The position numbers and the translations under genes were made by a program. From Euryarchaeota archaeon UBA124 (GTDB lineage Archaea; Thermoplasmatota; Poseidoniia; Poseidoniales; Poseidoniaceae), in assembly GCA_002502215.1 (NCBI GenBank), contig DAPT01000042.1:1-14150 (forward strand): a DNA stretch of 14,150 nt, in the 5' to 3' direction. This document shows, one piece after another, positions 1-8,100 of this stretch. The first letter of the stretch is position 1; each line of letters starts with the position of its first letter. The notes beneath the pieces are model-generated. The model was not told where the DNA came from and searched no databases. It worked only from the letters and a program-made list of their open reading frames with translations.

Positions 1-158
1 GGAGTGGTGTCGTCAGAAGTGCATGCAGCAGGGTCCGGCCGCCACAAATCGCCGGGTTGTTCCTTGAATGCACCACCAAAGTCAGCGTCTTCACCTGGTC
101 GGAACGGAGGTATGCCGATGGTGTATGGGGCTGTAGTAGCCGTCAATCTCTCCGTCAT
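1..158 (-). CDS. Partial gene start, probable 2-oxoacid dehydrogenase E1 alpha subunit
   Basis: An open frame of 52 codons begins with ATG at 158-156 and runs off the left edge. Its start overlaps the lipA stop codon in an ATGA, which is typical of translational coupling in one transcript. The visible N-terminus is polar and Pro-rich, with RPGEDADF near residues 20-27 and WRPDPA near 39-44. Spaced RPG..xDF and RP(D/P) motifs of this kind occur in the N-terminal arm of E1 alpha subunits of branched-chain-type 2-oxoacid dehydrogenases. That family decarboxylates a 2-oxoacid with thiamine diphosphate and passes the acyl group to the lipoyl arm of E2. The pairing with lipA supports the call, but no catalytic or cofactor motif lies inside the window. 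The frame as a coding start is fairly secure; the product name is an inference. Confidence 0.5.
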   Translation of the reverse strand, partial: MTERLTATTAPYTIGIPPFRPGEDADFGGAFKEQPGDLWRPDPAACTSDDTT

Positions 159-1150
159 TGTTCCACCTCACCATGACTCGGCATTAAGGCATGTTGGTTC
201 ATTGGTTTGGGCTGAACCAACACGTAGGCTCCCGGCATTTCCTCTGTATTGCTTTCGTCAAGGGTTTTCCTCGTTAGAAGGCCTGCCTTGTAGGAGGACC
301 GGACCAACGGGCCACTGGCAACGCCTGAGAAGCCCATTTCAATGGCCTTTTGAGCCCAAATATCGTAGAGTTCAGGTTCAGGAAAACGATCGATAGCGAG
401 ATGGTTTTTTGATGGAGCAAGATATTGGCCTATGGTCAACAAATCGACACCAACTTCTCTGAGCAGTTGCATTGCTTCGACGATTTCTTCGTTCGTCTCA
501 CCAACGCCGACCATAAGCGATGATTTTGTTAGTATGTCCGGGCGCAATCGCTTCGCTTCTCGAAGGATTGAGAGCGATTGCCCGAAGGAAGCTCTTGGGT
601 CGCGAACAATCGAATCGAGGCGGGGAACACATTCGACGTTATGGGCGAAAACCAACAAAGGACTGTCCTCGAGCAGATGCGCCAAGTCGTTCAAGTCACC
701 AGCAAGATCAGAACACAGCAGTTCCAAACTAACATCTGGACAGCGTTCTGCCACTGCAGCAAGGCATTGTTTGTAGTGGTCTGCTGCGGAATCTTCCAAA
801 TCGTCTCTGTTAACAACTGTAATAACGGCGTGTCGAAGGTTCATGGATCCAACGGCATCAGCGAGGTGGCTTGGTTCATCAACATCAAGCGGTGGGGGCG
901 TTTTTCGTGTTCCCACTGCGCAAAAACGGCAACCACGCGTGCACTCCTTTCCTGCAATCATGAAGGTTGCGTCACCACTGGACCAGCAATCATGGATGTT
1001 GGGACATTTTGCTTCCTGACAAACGGTATGGAGTTGGTTGTCTTTTACGGCATCCATTGTATCGTTGAATACGGTTTGCTGAGCGCCCGATGGGAGCTTT
1101 GTTCGAAACCAAGAAGGGAGCCTTTTCCGTGCCGTTTTTTGGCTCGCCAT
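155..1150 (-). CDS. lipA: Lipoyl synthase (radical SAM)
   Basis: LipA inserts two sulfur atoms at C6 and C8 of the octanoyl group carried by lipoyl domains, giving the lipoyl cofactor of 2-oxoacid dehydrogenases and the glycine cleavage system. With the ATG at 1150-1148 the protein has 331 residues, close to the family norm. The auxiliary-cluster motif C-x4-C-x5-C is present (C44, C49, C55, in CQEAKCPNIHDCW). So is the radical SAM motif CTRGCRFC (C70, C74, C77) and the C-terminal RSSY motif (284-287) whose serine ligates the auxiliary cluster. The NRDDL segment (near 114-118) is also typical. A TTG six codons upstream is open, but it directly follows an in-frame TAG and has no ribosome-binding site, so I prefer the ATG. 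No strong Shine-Dalgarno precedes it. About 35 residues follow RSSY, a slightly long tail. The next gene overlaps by four bases, suggesting an operon with the lipoyl-using complex. Confidence 0.96.
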   Translation of the reverse strand: MASQKTARKRLPSWFRTKLPSGAQQTVFNDTMDAVKDNQLHTVCQEAKCPNIHDCWSSGDATFMIAGKECTRGCRFCAVGTRKTPPPLDVDEPSHLADAVGSMNLRHAVITVVNRDDLEDSAADHYKQCLAAVAERCPDVSLELLCSDLAGDLNDLAHLLEDSPLLVFAHNVECVPRLDSIVRDPRASFGQSLSILREAKRLRPDILTKSSLMVGVGETNEEIVEAMQLLREVGVDLLTIGQYLAPSKNHLAIDRFPEPELYDIWAQKAIEMGFSGVASGPLVRSSYKAGLLTRKTLDESNTEEMPGAYVLVQPKPMNQHALMPSHGEVEQ

Positions 1151-1253
1151 TTTGAGATTTCTTGCCAACTAACGCCCCCCTTGCGTTGACCCACAAGAGC
1201 GAACATGAAAAAGGTAAGCAGACAAGCCATTAGGCGTTTTGCAAGGATACGAG

Positions 1254-1263
1254 CATATATGTG
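1254..1263 (+). promoter_or_regulatory. TATA-box-like element for the SDR gene, leaderless arrangement
   Basis: CATATATGTG lies in the 134-bp divergent region and its TATGTG starts exactly 27 bases before the ATG at 1285. Archaeal TATA boxes sit about 25-30 bases before the transcription start, so the mRNA would begin at or next to the ATG. No Shine-Dalgarno precedes that ATG, which fits a leaderless transcript. The core CATATATG is a perfect palindrome, so it could also fire leftwards toward lipA. In that direction it would give a leader of roughly 80 bases. Confidence 0.5.
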
Positions 1264-1284
1264 TGAGAATGCGATGGTAAATCC

Positions 1285-2025
1285 ATGTCAGCCAAGGTAT
1301 GTTTCGTCACAGGAAGTGGCCGTCGTATTGGCGCCTCCATCATAAAGAAATTTGCGAGTGAAGGCTATTCCGTCCTCATCCATGTATCAAACTCTGTCGA
1401 GGCGGGTGAATCTCTGAAATCTGAATTGATTGAAAGCGGCGCTCAAGCCGACCTTCTACAGGCTGATCTAACGGATGAAAATCAGACCCAAGGAATGATT
1501 GAAGCCATTATCCAGCATCCCTTTGTCAAACAACGGAACGGGCTTGATGTCCTCGTACACAATGCATCGGTCTATAGCCAAAAACCAATCGAAGAATTAT
1601 CGACGGAAACCATGCGATTTCTCAATCGACTTCACATCGAAGCGCCGCTTCAATTATCCCAAGGCCTGATCTCTTTGCTTAGCTCCGTAAACGGTTCCAT
1701 CGTTGCTTTGACAGACACATCTGCTGGAAAGGCTTGGGACCAACTGTCTCATTATACCTCAAGCAAAGCGGGACTTCGACAATTAATGCTCAATCTCGCA
1801 GGCGAATACGCACCCAAGGTTCGTGTGAACTGTGTCGCACCAGGGGCGATTCTATCTGCGGACTGGGAACACGAACATTTCAGCAAAATCATTCGATCCA
1901 TTCCACTCAAGAGGTCCGGTGATGTCGAAGACGTTTCCAACGCTGTGTACTTCTTTGCCAACTCGCCGTACCTTACAGGACAAGAGTTGTTTGTTGACGG
2001 TGGATGGGCTCTCAATTCTTCGTAA
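1285..2025 (+). CDS. Short-chain dehydrogenase, pteridine reductase (PTR1/FolM) type
   Basis: This 246-residue NAD(P)-dependent oxidoreductase has the full Rossmann-fold SDR set. TGSGRRIG at 9-16 matches the TGxxxRxG cofactor motif favoured by pteridine reductases. D61 and NAS (93-95) follow, then the catalytic YxxxK (Y157, K161), PGAIL (186-190), and a C-terminal VDGGW. The usual catalytic Ser is replaced by Asp (D144), 13 residues before the Tyr. This reproduces the Asp-Tyr-Lys spacing of trypanosomatid PTR1 and is also seen in FolM-like dihydromonapterin reductases. The likely reaction is NADPH-dependent reduction of a dihydropterin or dihydrofolate to the tetrahydro form in the cytoplasm. 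The substrate cannot be fixed from sequence, and a generic SDR acting on something else is possible. It starts at an ATG without a Shine-Dalgarno, behind a TATA-like element, and is divergent from lipA. The tRNA begins 31 bases after its stop. Confidence 0.85.
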   Translation: MSAKVCFVTGSGRRIGASIIKKFASEGYSVLIHVSNSVEAGESLKSELIESGAQADLLQADLTDENQTQGMIEAIIQHPFVKQRNGLDVLVHNASVYSQKPIEELSTETMRFLNRLHIEAPLQLSQGLISLLSSVNGSIVALTDTSAGKAWDQLSHYTSSKAGLRQLMLNLAGEYAPKVRVNCVAPGAILSADWEHEHFSKIIRSIPLKRSGDVEDVSNAVYFFANSPYLTGQELFVDGGWALNSS

Positions 2026-2056
2026 GGATTTCATACGGGCTACTTGTCCTCCAACC

Positions 2057-2143
2057 ATCGAGGTGGCTGAGGTGGTCAAAGGCGCCGGGCTTAAGATCCG
2101 GTCCCAGATGGGTTCGAGGGTTCAAATCCCTCCCTCGATACCA
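2057..2143 (+). tRNA. tRNA-Leu, anticodon TAA, with encoded CCA
   Basis: The cloverleaf folds by hand. The acceptor stem pairs 2057-2063 (ATCGAGG) with 2133-2139 (CCTCGAT) over all seven pairs. The anticodon stem CCGGG (2085-2089) faces TCCGG (2097-2101), and the loop CTTAAGA carries anticodon TAA at 2092-2094. A 14-base class II variable region (2102-2115) has a CCC/GGG stem, as expected for leucine. The T stem GAGGG (2116-2120) and CCCTC (2128-2132) close a TTCAAAT loop. The discriminator is A2140 and CCA (2141-2143) is encoded. No intron is visible. The acceptor starts with an A-U pair rather than the commoner G-C. A weak TATA-like TTCATAC sits about 27 bases upstream, or the tRNA may be read through from the SDR gene. 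Confidence 0.95.
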
Positions 2144-2219
2144 TTTTCATCGTGTGGAATCACAGTTGTCTGAACATTTCATGCAAAACCGTTTAACACC
2201 TGCTCGCTTGGCATGACTT

Positions 2220-2225
2220 GAGGGA
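2220..2225 (+). promoter_or_regulatory. Shine-Dalgarno-like site fixing the start at 2230
   Basis: GAGGGA ends four bases before the ATG at 2230-2232, giving a good ribosome-binding site for that codon. The frame is also open to a TTG at 2218, but that codon overlaps this site and would leave the ATG internal. The ATG is therefore the better start. An AT-rich GTTTAACA at 2191-2198 could be the matching TATA box for a short-leadered transcript. Confidence 0.5.
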
Positions 2226-2229
2226 TGTC

Positions 2230-5106
2230 ATGACCACGTCTTCCAGTCGCTTTGTGCATGCGGTTCTGATTACGCTATTTCTTGCGGTACTTCCTTTGAA
2301 TAATCCTGCAGAGATACTAAGCGAAGAAACGAATGTCCAATCGGTCGGAGGTGTGCTTGAGGATTATGAATTGTACTTAGACGGCGATACTTCACTAACG
2401 ACGGTCGAACCATCGGGAAGTTATGATGAGACATCGTTGCTTGGTTCTGGTGTTGTCTTTGATACGGACGAATTGATTTCAGACCTTACAATTGAGGGCA
2501 AATCATCTGACCAAGTTCGAATCTTTGCGTACATGAAGTTTGAAAGCTCGAACAATCAATCAACAGCAGATGTCAATTTCAAACTCTATGCGGGTTCTGT
2601 GCTCATCGACCAATTTACAGAGACTCTCGAAAACCCATGTGGGGGATTCTTTAGCAGCGGTTGTGCGTGGGTTTCTTACCAAATCAACCTCGATGTCTCT
2701 TCCGATGGATACGATATTGCAAACGGTGAACAAATCAAAATCGATATTGAAGCCACTGCTGACTGCGAAGGTGGCGGTGGATTTGGATCATCGTGCGAAG
2801 TTACTCTTGCCTACGGAGGCGAAGTGGGGAACGGATACTCGCGAATGGAATTCCGCGCCAACGCACTTGACGGCTCTGAAGTCAAGGTGCACGAGGTTGG
2901 CGATGGGTGGAGCGAAACCGAAGTAACGGAATGGTCGCCAACGCACCGTCCAGACAAGCGAGAAATGCAATTCACTGTCGATGTTCGAGATGCCTTTGGT
3001 CGGGATGATATCGATTCCGTGGAATTGGTTCTTTACACACCCAATGAGGCCTCTGCAGTGTTTGAAAAGGAGTTTGGAAACAACGAACTAAAGTTGGACA
3101 ACGATGGTTTGGTTGGTAACTTTACCTTTACGTACGAATCAGGAATTGAACACGGTGAGTATCCACTTCGCCTGTTGATAACCGACGTGCAAGGTCACGT
3201 TATCGAGTATCTTCACCCCGAAGGTATTACCTTCCTTGAATACGACATATACCTCGATTTTCCGACCAACCAAATCCCGAAATTGTTAGTAGCCCCGGGC
3301 CAAACCTCGTCGATTGAACTGTCCGTTCTGCACACCGGTTCCGTAACCTCTGACTTACGGGTTGAGTTGGAACTGCAACAATCCCTTCCATCTGGCTGGT
3401 CTGATCCAAACTGGGACAATCCGGGAGGTTACACGCTTAACGGAGGTGGCTCGACAGCTCGTCCGCTTCTAACACTCCAAGCTCCAGAGGATCTCAGTTC
3501 ACTTTCCAATTCGTACCAGATCGTGGTTGAAGCCTACGCTTACTCCACTACAGGTGCTGACAGCGGTTCACAAGTCCGCTTGGTTTCTTTGGCAATTGAC
3601 GTCGAAAAGGTCAATCAATTTGGACCGCCACAAATCGATGTTTACGAAGATGTTGAACAACAGAAACAGATTTTTGCATCCGATCGTCCAGATTTGTACA
3701 ATGAAAATCTCTCCCACTACATCGACTATGACAAGGTAGGAGATTTTTATCTCAGCATCAGCAACGTTGGTTTTGACGACGACAGCTATCGAATTCGAAT
3801 TCAGGAAATCCCCGTCGCATGGAGTTTGAAATTCCTCATCAATGGAACTGGGACTGAACTTACGGAACAGGGTATTGACTCGCTAACGCCGGTGATCGAA
3901 CAAGGTGAAAAGTTGGTCCTCAAGGTTGAGGTCTACCCTCCATTCGAGCGCGATGCCGTTGACATAGGATTAATTCGTTTGAGCGTCACCTCCGATAACA
4001 GCGTCGAGGAAGTCTTCTCAACGCCTGTCTCTTGGACCGTCCACCGCACGTTTGGAATTGTTGGAGAGGTTATTTCCGACTCGGACGGAGGTACGCTGGG
4101 GCAAATCGGTCCTGTTTCTCCTGGTTCGACAGTAACCTACAACATTCGCATCACCGATTCGTCCGACGATGCTGGAACAACAAACTGGGTCATCAAGAAT
4201 CCTGCTGCTTTGCAACGCAACATCGATAACGACCCAGGTTATGCAACTTGGCTCTACGAAATTACCGACATTGAAGGAAACATTGCATTGGTTGCGCCTT
4301 TGACGGGTGGTCAATATTTCGATATCGAAGTTCAGGTCACTATTCGTCAGCAAGTTGAAGCGGGATTGCACGTCGTTTACCTCCAGGTTGCAGAAGAATC
4401 CGATGGTGAAGAAGAACCTCGATACTTTGACCTCCCTCTCACGATTGAGGTGGATGAAGAAGTGATTCCGGGTAATCTCGTTGTCGAGCAGAAATCGCAA
4501 ACCTCGTTGGTTGGGGCTGGTCAAACGATTGAAATCGATTACCGGATCGATAATCTCAACAATGTCGAAGTTGATGTTGTCGTGTCCGTAAAAGCCCCTG
4601 ATAGTTGGGACGCAACGCTCGACGACGGGGAAATCATCTCCTTCACCCTCGATGCATTTTCATCGGATGATTTCACAATGCAAATAACGGCTCCTGATAA
4701 GGTGAAAAACGGTCAAATTGTTGAGTTCGAACTCACCGTCACGCCGACCAACTATCAAGAGTGCACAGCGAGTCTGTGTTACATACAGAAACCATCTTTC
4801 CAATTCAAGACAGAGAATTCAGGTATCCTGAATTCGATTCTAAGCGAAATAGAAGACCCTGAGTCAACCACAATTGTCTTGTTCTTCTCCGTTCTTGTTC
4901 TCGCAGGGTTTGGGCTTTACCGCCGTGGCCAAAACAAGGTCAAGGCCCAGATGTTTGCAGCCATGGTTGAACCAACCGCAACGGAATCAAACGAAGACGA
5001 CGAATTTGTCGTTGCTGATATGGATGATGAGGATCAATCAGATGACGAATTTGACGACATTGAACTGGAATTAATTGACATCGAATCCATCGAGGATGAA
5101 TCGTAG
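2230..5106 (+). CDS. Secreted multidomain beta-sandwich protein with C-terminal membrane anchor and acidic tail
   Basis: I recognise no named gene. The ATG start gives 958 residues. An N-terminal signal peptide spans about 8-26, with core AVLITLFLAVLP. A long extracellular part (about 30-875) of beta-rich segments follows. Several segments look like CARDB/NEW3-type Ig-like modules, with repeated phrases such as PGQTSSIEL, PGSTVTYNI and GAGQTIEIDYRI at the start of roughly 110-residue blocks. One membrane helix lies at about 880-897 and is followed by YRRG, a positive stop-transfer. The last 37 residues carry 21 Asp/Glu and no Lys/Arg. All six cysteines occur as close pairs (C137/C145, C179/C189, C845/C850), probably disulfide hairpins. 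It has only about four N-glycosylation sequons. The giant surface gene starts 54 bases downstream on the same strand. No catalytic motif is seen, so it is probably structural, adhesive or a receptor. Confidence 0.85.
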   Translation: MTTSSSRFVHAVLITLFLAVLPLNNPAEILSEETNVQSVGGVLEDYELYLDGDTSLTTVEPSGSYDETSLLGSGVVFDTDELISDLTIEGKSSDQVRIFAYMKFESSNNQSTADVNFKLYAGSVLIDQFTETLENPCGGFFSSGCAWVSYQINLDVSSDGYDIANGEQIKIDIEATADCEGGGGFGSSCEVTLAYGGEVGNGYSRMEFRANALDGSEVKVHEVGDGWSETEVTEWSPTHRPDKREMQFTVDVRDAFGRDDIDSVELVLYTPNEASAVFEKEFGNNELKLDNDGLVGNFTFTYESGIEHGEYPLRLLITDVQGHVIEYLHPEGITFLEYDIYLDFPTNQIPKLLVAPGQTSSIELSVLHTGSVTSDLRVELELQQSLPSGWSDPNWDNPGGYTLNGGGSTARPLLTLQAPEDLSSLSNSYQIVVEAYAYSTTGADSGSQVRLVSLAIDVEKVNQFGPPQIDVYEDVEQQKQIFASDRPDLYNENLSHYIDYDKVGDFYLSISNVGFDDDSYRIRIQEIPVAWSLKFLINGTGTELTEQGIDSLTPVIEQGEKLVLKVEVYPPFERDAVDIGLIRLSVTSDNSVEEVFSTPVSWTVHRTFGIVGEVISDSDGGTLGQIGPVSPGSTVTYNIRITDSSDDAGTTNWVIKNPAALQRNIDNDPGYATWLYEITDIEGNIALVAPLTGGQYFDIEVQVTIRQQVEAGLHVVYLQVAEESDGEEEPRYFDLPLTIEVDEEVIPGNLVVEQKSQTSLVGAGQTIEIDYRIDNLNNVEVDVVVSVKAPDSWDATLDDGEIISFTLDAFSSDDFTMQITAPDKVKNGQIVEFELTVTPTNYQECTASLCYIQKPSFQFKTENSGILNSILSEIEDPESTTIVLFFSVLVLAGFGLYRRGQNKVKAQMFAAMVEPTATESNEDDEFVVADMDDEDQSDDEFDDIELELIDIESIEDES

Positions 5107-5131
5107 TTTGTATGAACAACGCACCATTTCC

Positions 5132-5139
5132 CTTATGTG
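5132..5139 (+). promoter_or_regulatory. TATA-box-like element before the giant surface gene
   Basis: CTTATGTG precedes the ATG at 5161, with its TATGTG starting 27 bases upstream, the same offset and hexamer as before the SDR gene. No Shine-Dalgarno is present (the ATG is preceded by ACAGCCC). A leaderless transcript separate from the upstream surface gene is plausible, although read-through across the 54-base gap cannot be excluded. Confidence 0.4.
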
Positions 5140-5160
5140 CTATTGTGACGACCACAGCCC

Positions 5161-8100
5161 ATGATTGAAGCGGACACGCCGAAGACTGGTCCTTCTGCGA
5201 CAACCAAACTGGTCCGCTCGCAACGTAGAACTGTGGCGCAGTCCATCTTTTTGGTCGCACTAATGGTTCTCTCAACCATGACTGCAGTCGATTTCGTTAC
5301 CGAAGAGGTGAGCGCCGCTTCAGATTTGGACGGTGATGGCCTTACTTACGGTCTTGAATACCTCATCAACACAGCAGCCACAGACTGGGATTCAGACAAC
5401 GACGGATTGCCTGACGGTTGGGAATGGAAGTACGGACTTGATCCTCTCTCCGCAACAGGTGGTGATGGCGCCGTAGGCGACCCAGACGGCGATGGTATGT
5501 CGAATCTTCAGGAATACTCTTACTTGCAACCAACAAATTGGGACAACCCCGCAACAACCGGTCTTCTCGACAACGGCGTATGGTGGAATGGAACCATACC
5601 TGTCAATGACTGGAACGAAGAAGATTCCATGCAATTCAATCAACCGAAGTGCGGAGATACAGGTGCAGATGGTCAAGGAAACACCATTCTTTGCGATGAG
5701 GACCCAGTAGGCAATGTCTGTGCCAACGGATTTGATGATGATAAAGACGGACAAGTTGATGGCTCAGACTCCGACAATGATGGTGATGCAGATTGTTCAT
5801 CGGACGACGATGACGGTGATGGCATTGCTGACGAAGACCCGAATGGTTGGGACACCGACGGCGATGGAATGCCAGATGGTTGGGAAGCTGCGAACGGACT
5901 TAATGCCACGAGCCCTTCCAACGCAGATGGTGCAAACGGAGACCCTGACGGTGACGGTTTGATCAACCTCATGGAATACGTGAACCCTGCATGGACCACC
6001 AACTGCGGTGGCGTTCCTTGTTTCCGACAAGGCCCTGATGGTGTTCCCACTGAAACAGTCTCTCCTTGTGACCCTGTTCAGGGCATTGGACCTGGTGCAT
6101 GCGCTACACTCACTGCAGAGGTCGACGGCATCACATCCACAAATCCACAAGACAGCGATACCGACAACGATGGATTAAACGATTCATACGAAGCACTAAC
6201 GCTGTTGACCGATCCAACCAGTTCGGACACAGACAGCGATGGGATTCCAGACGGTGTGGAAATCAACGGTGCATATGGAAACCCTCCACAAGCTTCCGAC
6301 CCTCGTGACAACAATACGGACGACGATGCATTTGACGACGGCGATGAGGACCCCAACGGAAACGGTCTTGTCGACCCGGGTGAAACAGATCCTACCCGAA
6401 GGGAAGATTCAGGTGACGAAGACAACGATGGTATACAAAACTGGGAGGAAAATCTCTCGTGCACCGAATGGAACGTTGCAGATACTGACTTTGGAGGCGT
6501 AAATGACGGGGACGAACGTAACGTTAGTCACGGAACAGACCCGTGTGACTCATTGGTCAATTTCGTCACAACCTTCGTTTCATTTAGCGCTGCAAACCAA
6601 CTCTTCTTGGCGGATGCAAGCGGTTTCAATCCGAACGGGGGTATCGGTTACTACAACAATTCGGGCACGTACACTGCGTTCGGTTACCTGTCAGCATCGC
6701 TGACCAGTAACGCGCTGCAAGGCGTTGCTCCTGCACCGACAGGTACACCAACGTCGATTGAAAGCCGAAACGGTTCGTTTTGTCATACAGCTGCAAACCA
6801 AGACGGGACCATTGGAACCACGCGAACCTATTGCGACGATGACTACAAAGACAGCGATGGGGATGGCCTTGCCAACTGGGAAGAACTTCTTGGAACCTAT
6901 GGATGGTTCTCCAATCCGACCCTTGCAGACACAGACGGTGATGGCGTCAATGATTACGACGAAGTGTTTGACAACACGGACCCGACCGAGCCCTGTTTCA
7001 ATACATTGGATCCAGACGGTGACGGAATCAATTCGTACTTCGAAAACACGACAGGATGCAATCTTGCATTCATTGGTATCAACAACGGTTCAAACGATAT
7101 TTGGGTCACCGACTATCAGTCGGTGGATACAGACAGCGGTGGAGTGGATGACCGGACGGAATACTTCGACAGCACCAATCCGGAAAACGACCCAACGGAT
7201 GATATTCTTCCGGACGATTTTGACAACGACGGAATTCCAGATGCTGTTGAAAACCTGACCGGTTCGGACTGGAGAAATCCGGATACAGACGGTGGAGGAA
7301 TGCTGGATGGGGCAGAATGTCCACAACAATTCTGGTTCTTTAATTGCGTAGGCGCTCCATTCAATCTCTTCGACCCAAGCGATGACATGCCTCAGAACGA
7401 GGTCATCTTCTGGGCAAACAACACGACCGGTGTCGTCGACCTTGACCTCGAAAAGTACTGGAGAAAGTACACGAACGACATACCAACAGGTAACTCATAT
7501 GCTCACGATGATGCAGTGCATCCAGCTGAGGAGGTTGTGCCTCCGTTTACCAATCTTACACACATGGCAAGCACCAGTTTTGCGAACGATACCATTACGT
7601 GGCAAATTTCCTACAATTTCCCGGTTGGTGAGGGTGCGCTTACGTTACCAGCATCCACAACAAACGTTTCGTTTTGGGCCGATTCTGCCGTTGTACTTTC
7701 TCGAACAAACGACACCCATCGCTACATTGTTGACGGAGGCTTTGTGGAAGAGATCGTCGTACAGCAACCCGAGTACTATTTCGATTGGGGCACGCTTGCA
7801 AGCACAAGCATCGCCGGCCAAGGCTTCCCTTACGAAACAGCATTGCCTGCTTATTTCACGGATTTGACCGACTCACGTTCTGTCGTGTTTAACATTACCA
7901 ATGCGGTCATCAACGACGCCTCTGCGGTCAATGCTTACGACCAGGCTCTTGCATTGCAAACATTCCTGCGAGATGGTAATGCAACCACGGATTTCAAACT
8001 CAACTTCGATGGCTCTGGGCTGGTTGATGGTGAGGATTTGGCGCAATACATGCTCGAAATTGCGAACGAGGGAACATGCGCTGAATTTGCAACCACCTAT

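Noticed and set aside
1151..1168. TTG start extending LipA by six residues
   Set aside because: An in-frame TAG lies directly before the TTG, no ribosome-binding site precedes it, and the family does not need the extra residues.
578..1189. 203-codon plus-strand open frame opposite lipA
   Set aside because: LipA motifs on the minus strand are unambiguous; this frame is Cys/Phe-rich with no family signature.
1045..1230. Minus-strand frame starting at ATG 1230 with a TATA-like CATATATG about 27 bases upstream
   Set aside because: It overlaps the lipA start in another frame, has no recognisable domain and ends inside lipA. The promoter, if real, more likely gives lipA a leader.
4018..4524. 168-codon open frame on the minus strand inside the 958-residue surface gene
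   Set aside because: It is a shadow frame opposite a well supported coding sequence, with Arg/Asn-rich composition and no domain.
5323..7383. Repeated GACGGNGATGG-like words suggesting DNA tandem repeats or a CRISPR
   Set aside because: The words are codons for Asp-Gly-Asp-Gly calcium loops with irregular spacing and no constant repeat/spacer pattern.
8008..8061. Possible dockerin or EF-hand loop, NFDGSGLVDGEDLAQYM (residues 948-964)
   Set aside because: It sits directly before the GTC active site, where transglutaminase-core domains carry a G-D-x-x-x-y-L-l helix; a single loop without a second repeat does not make a dockerin.
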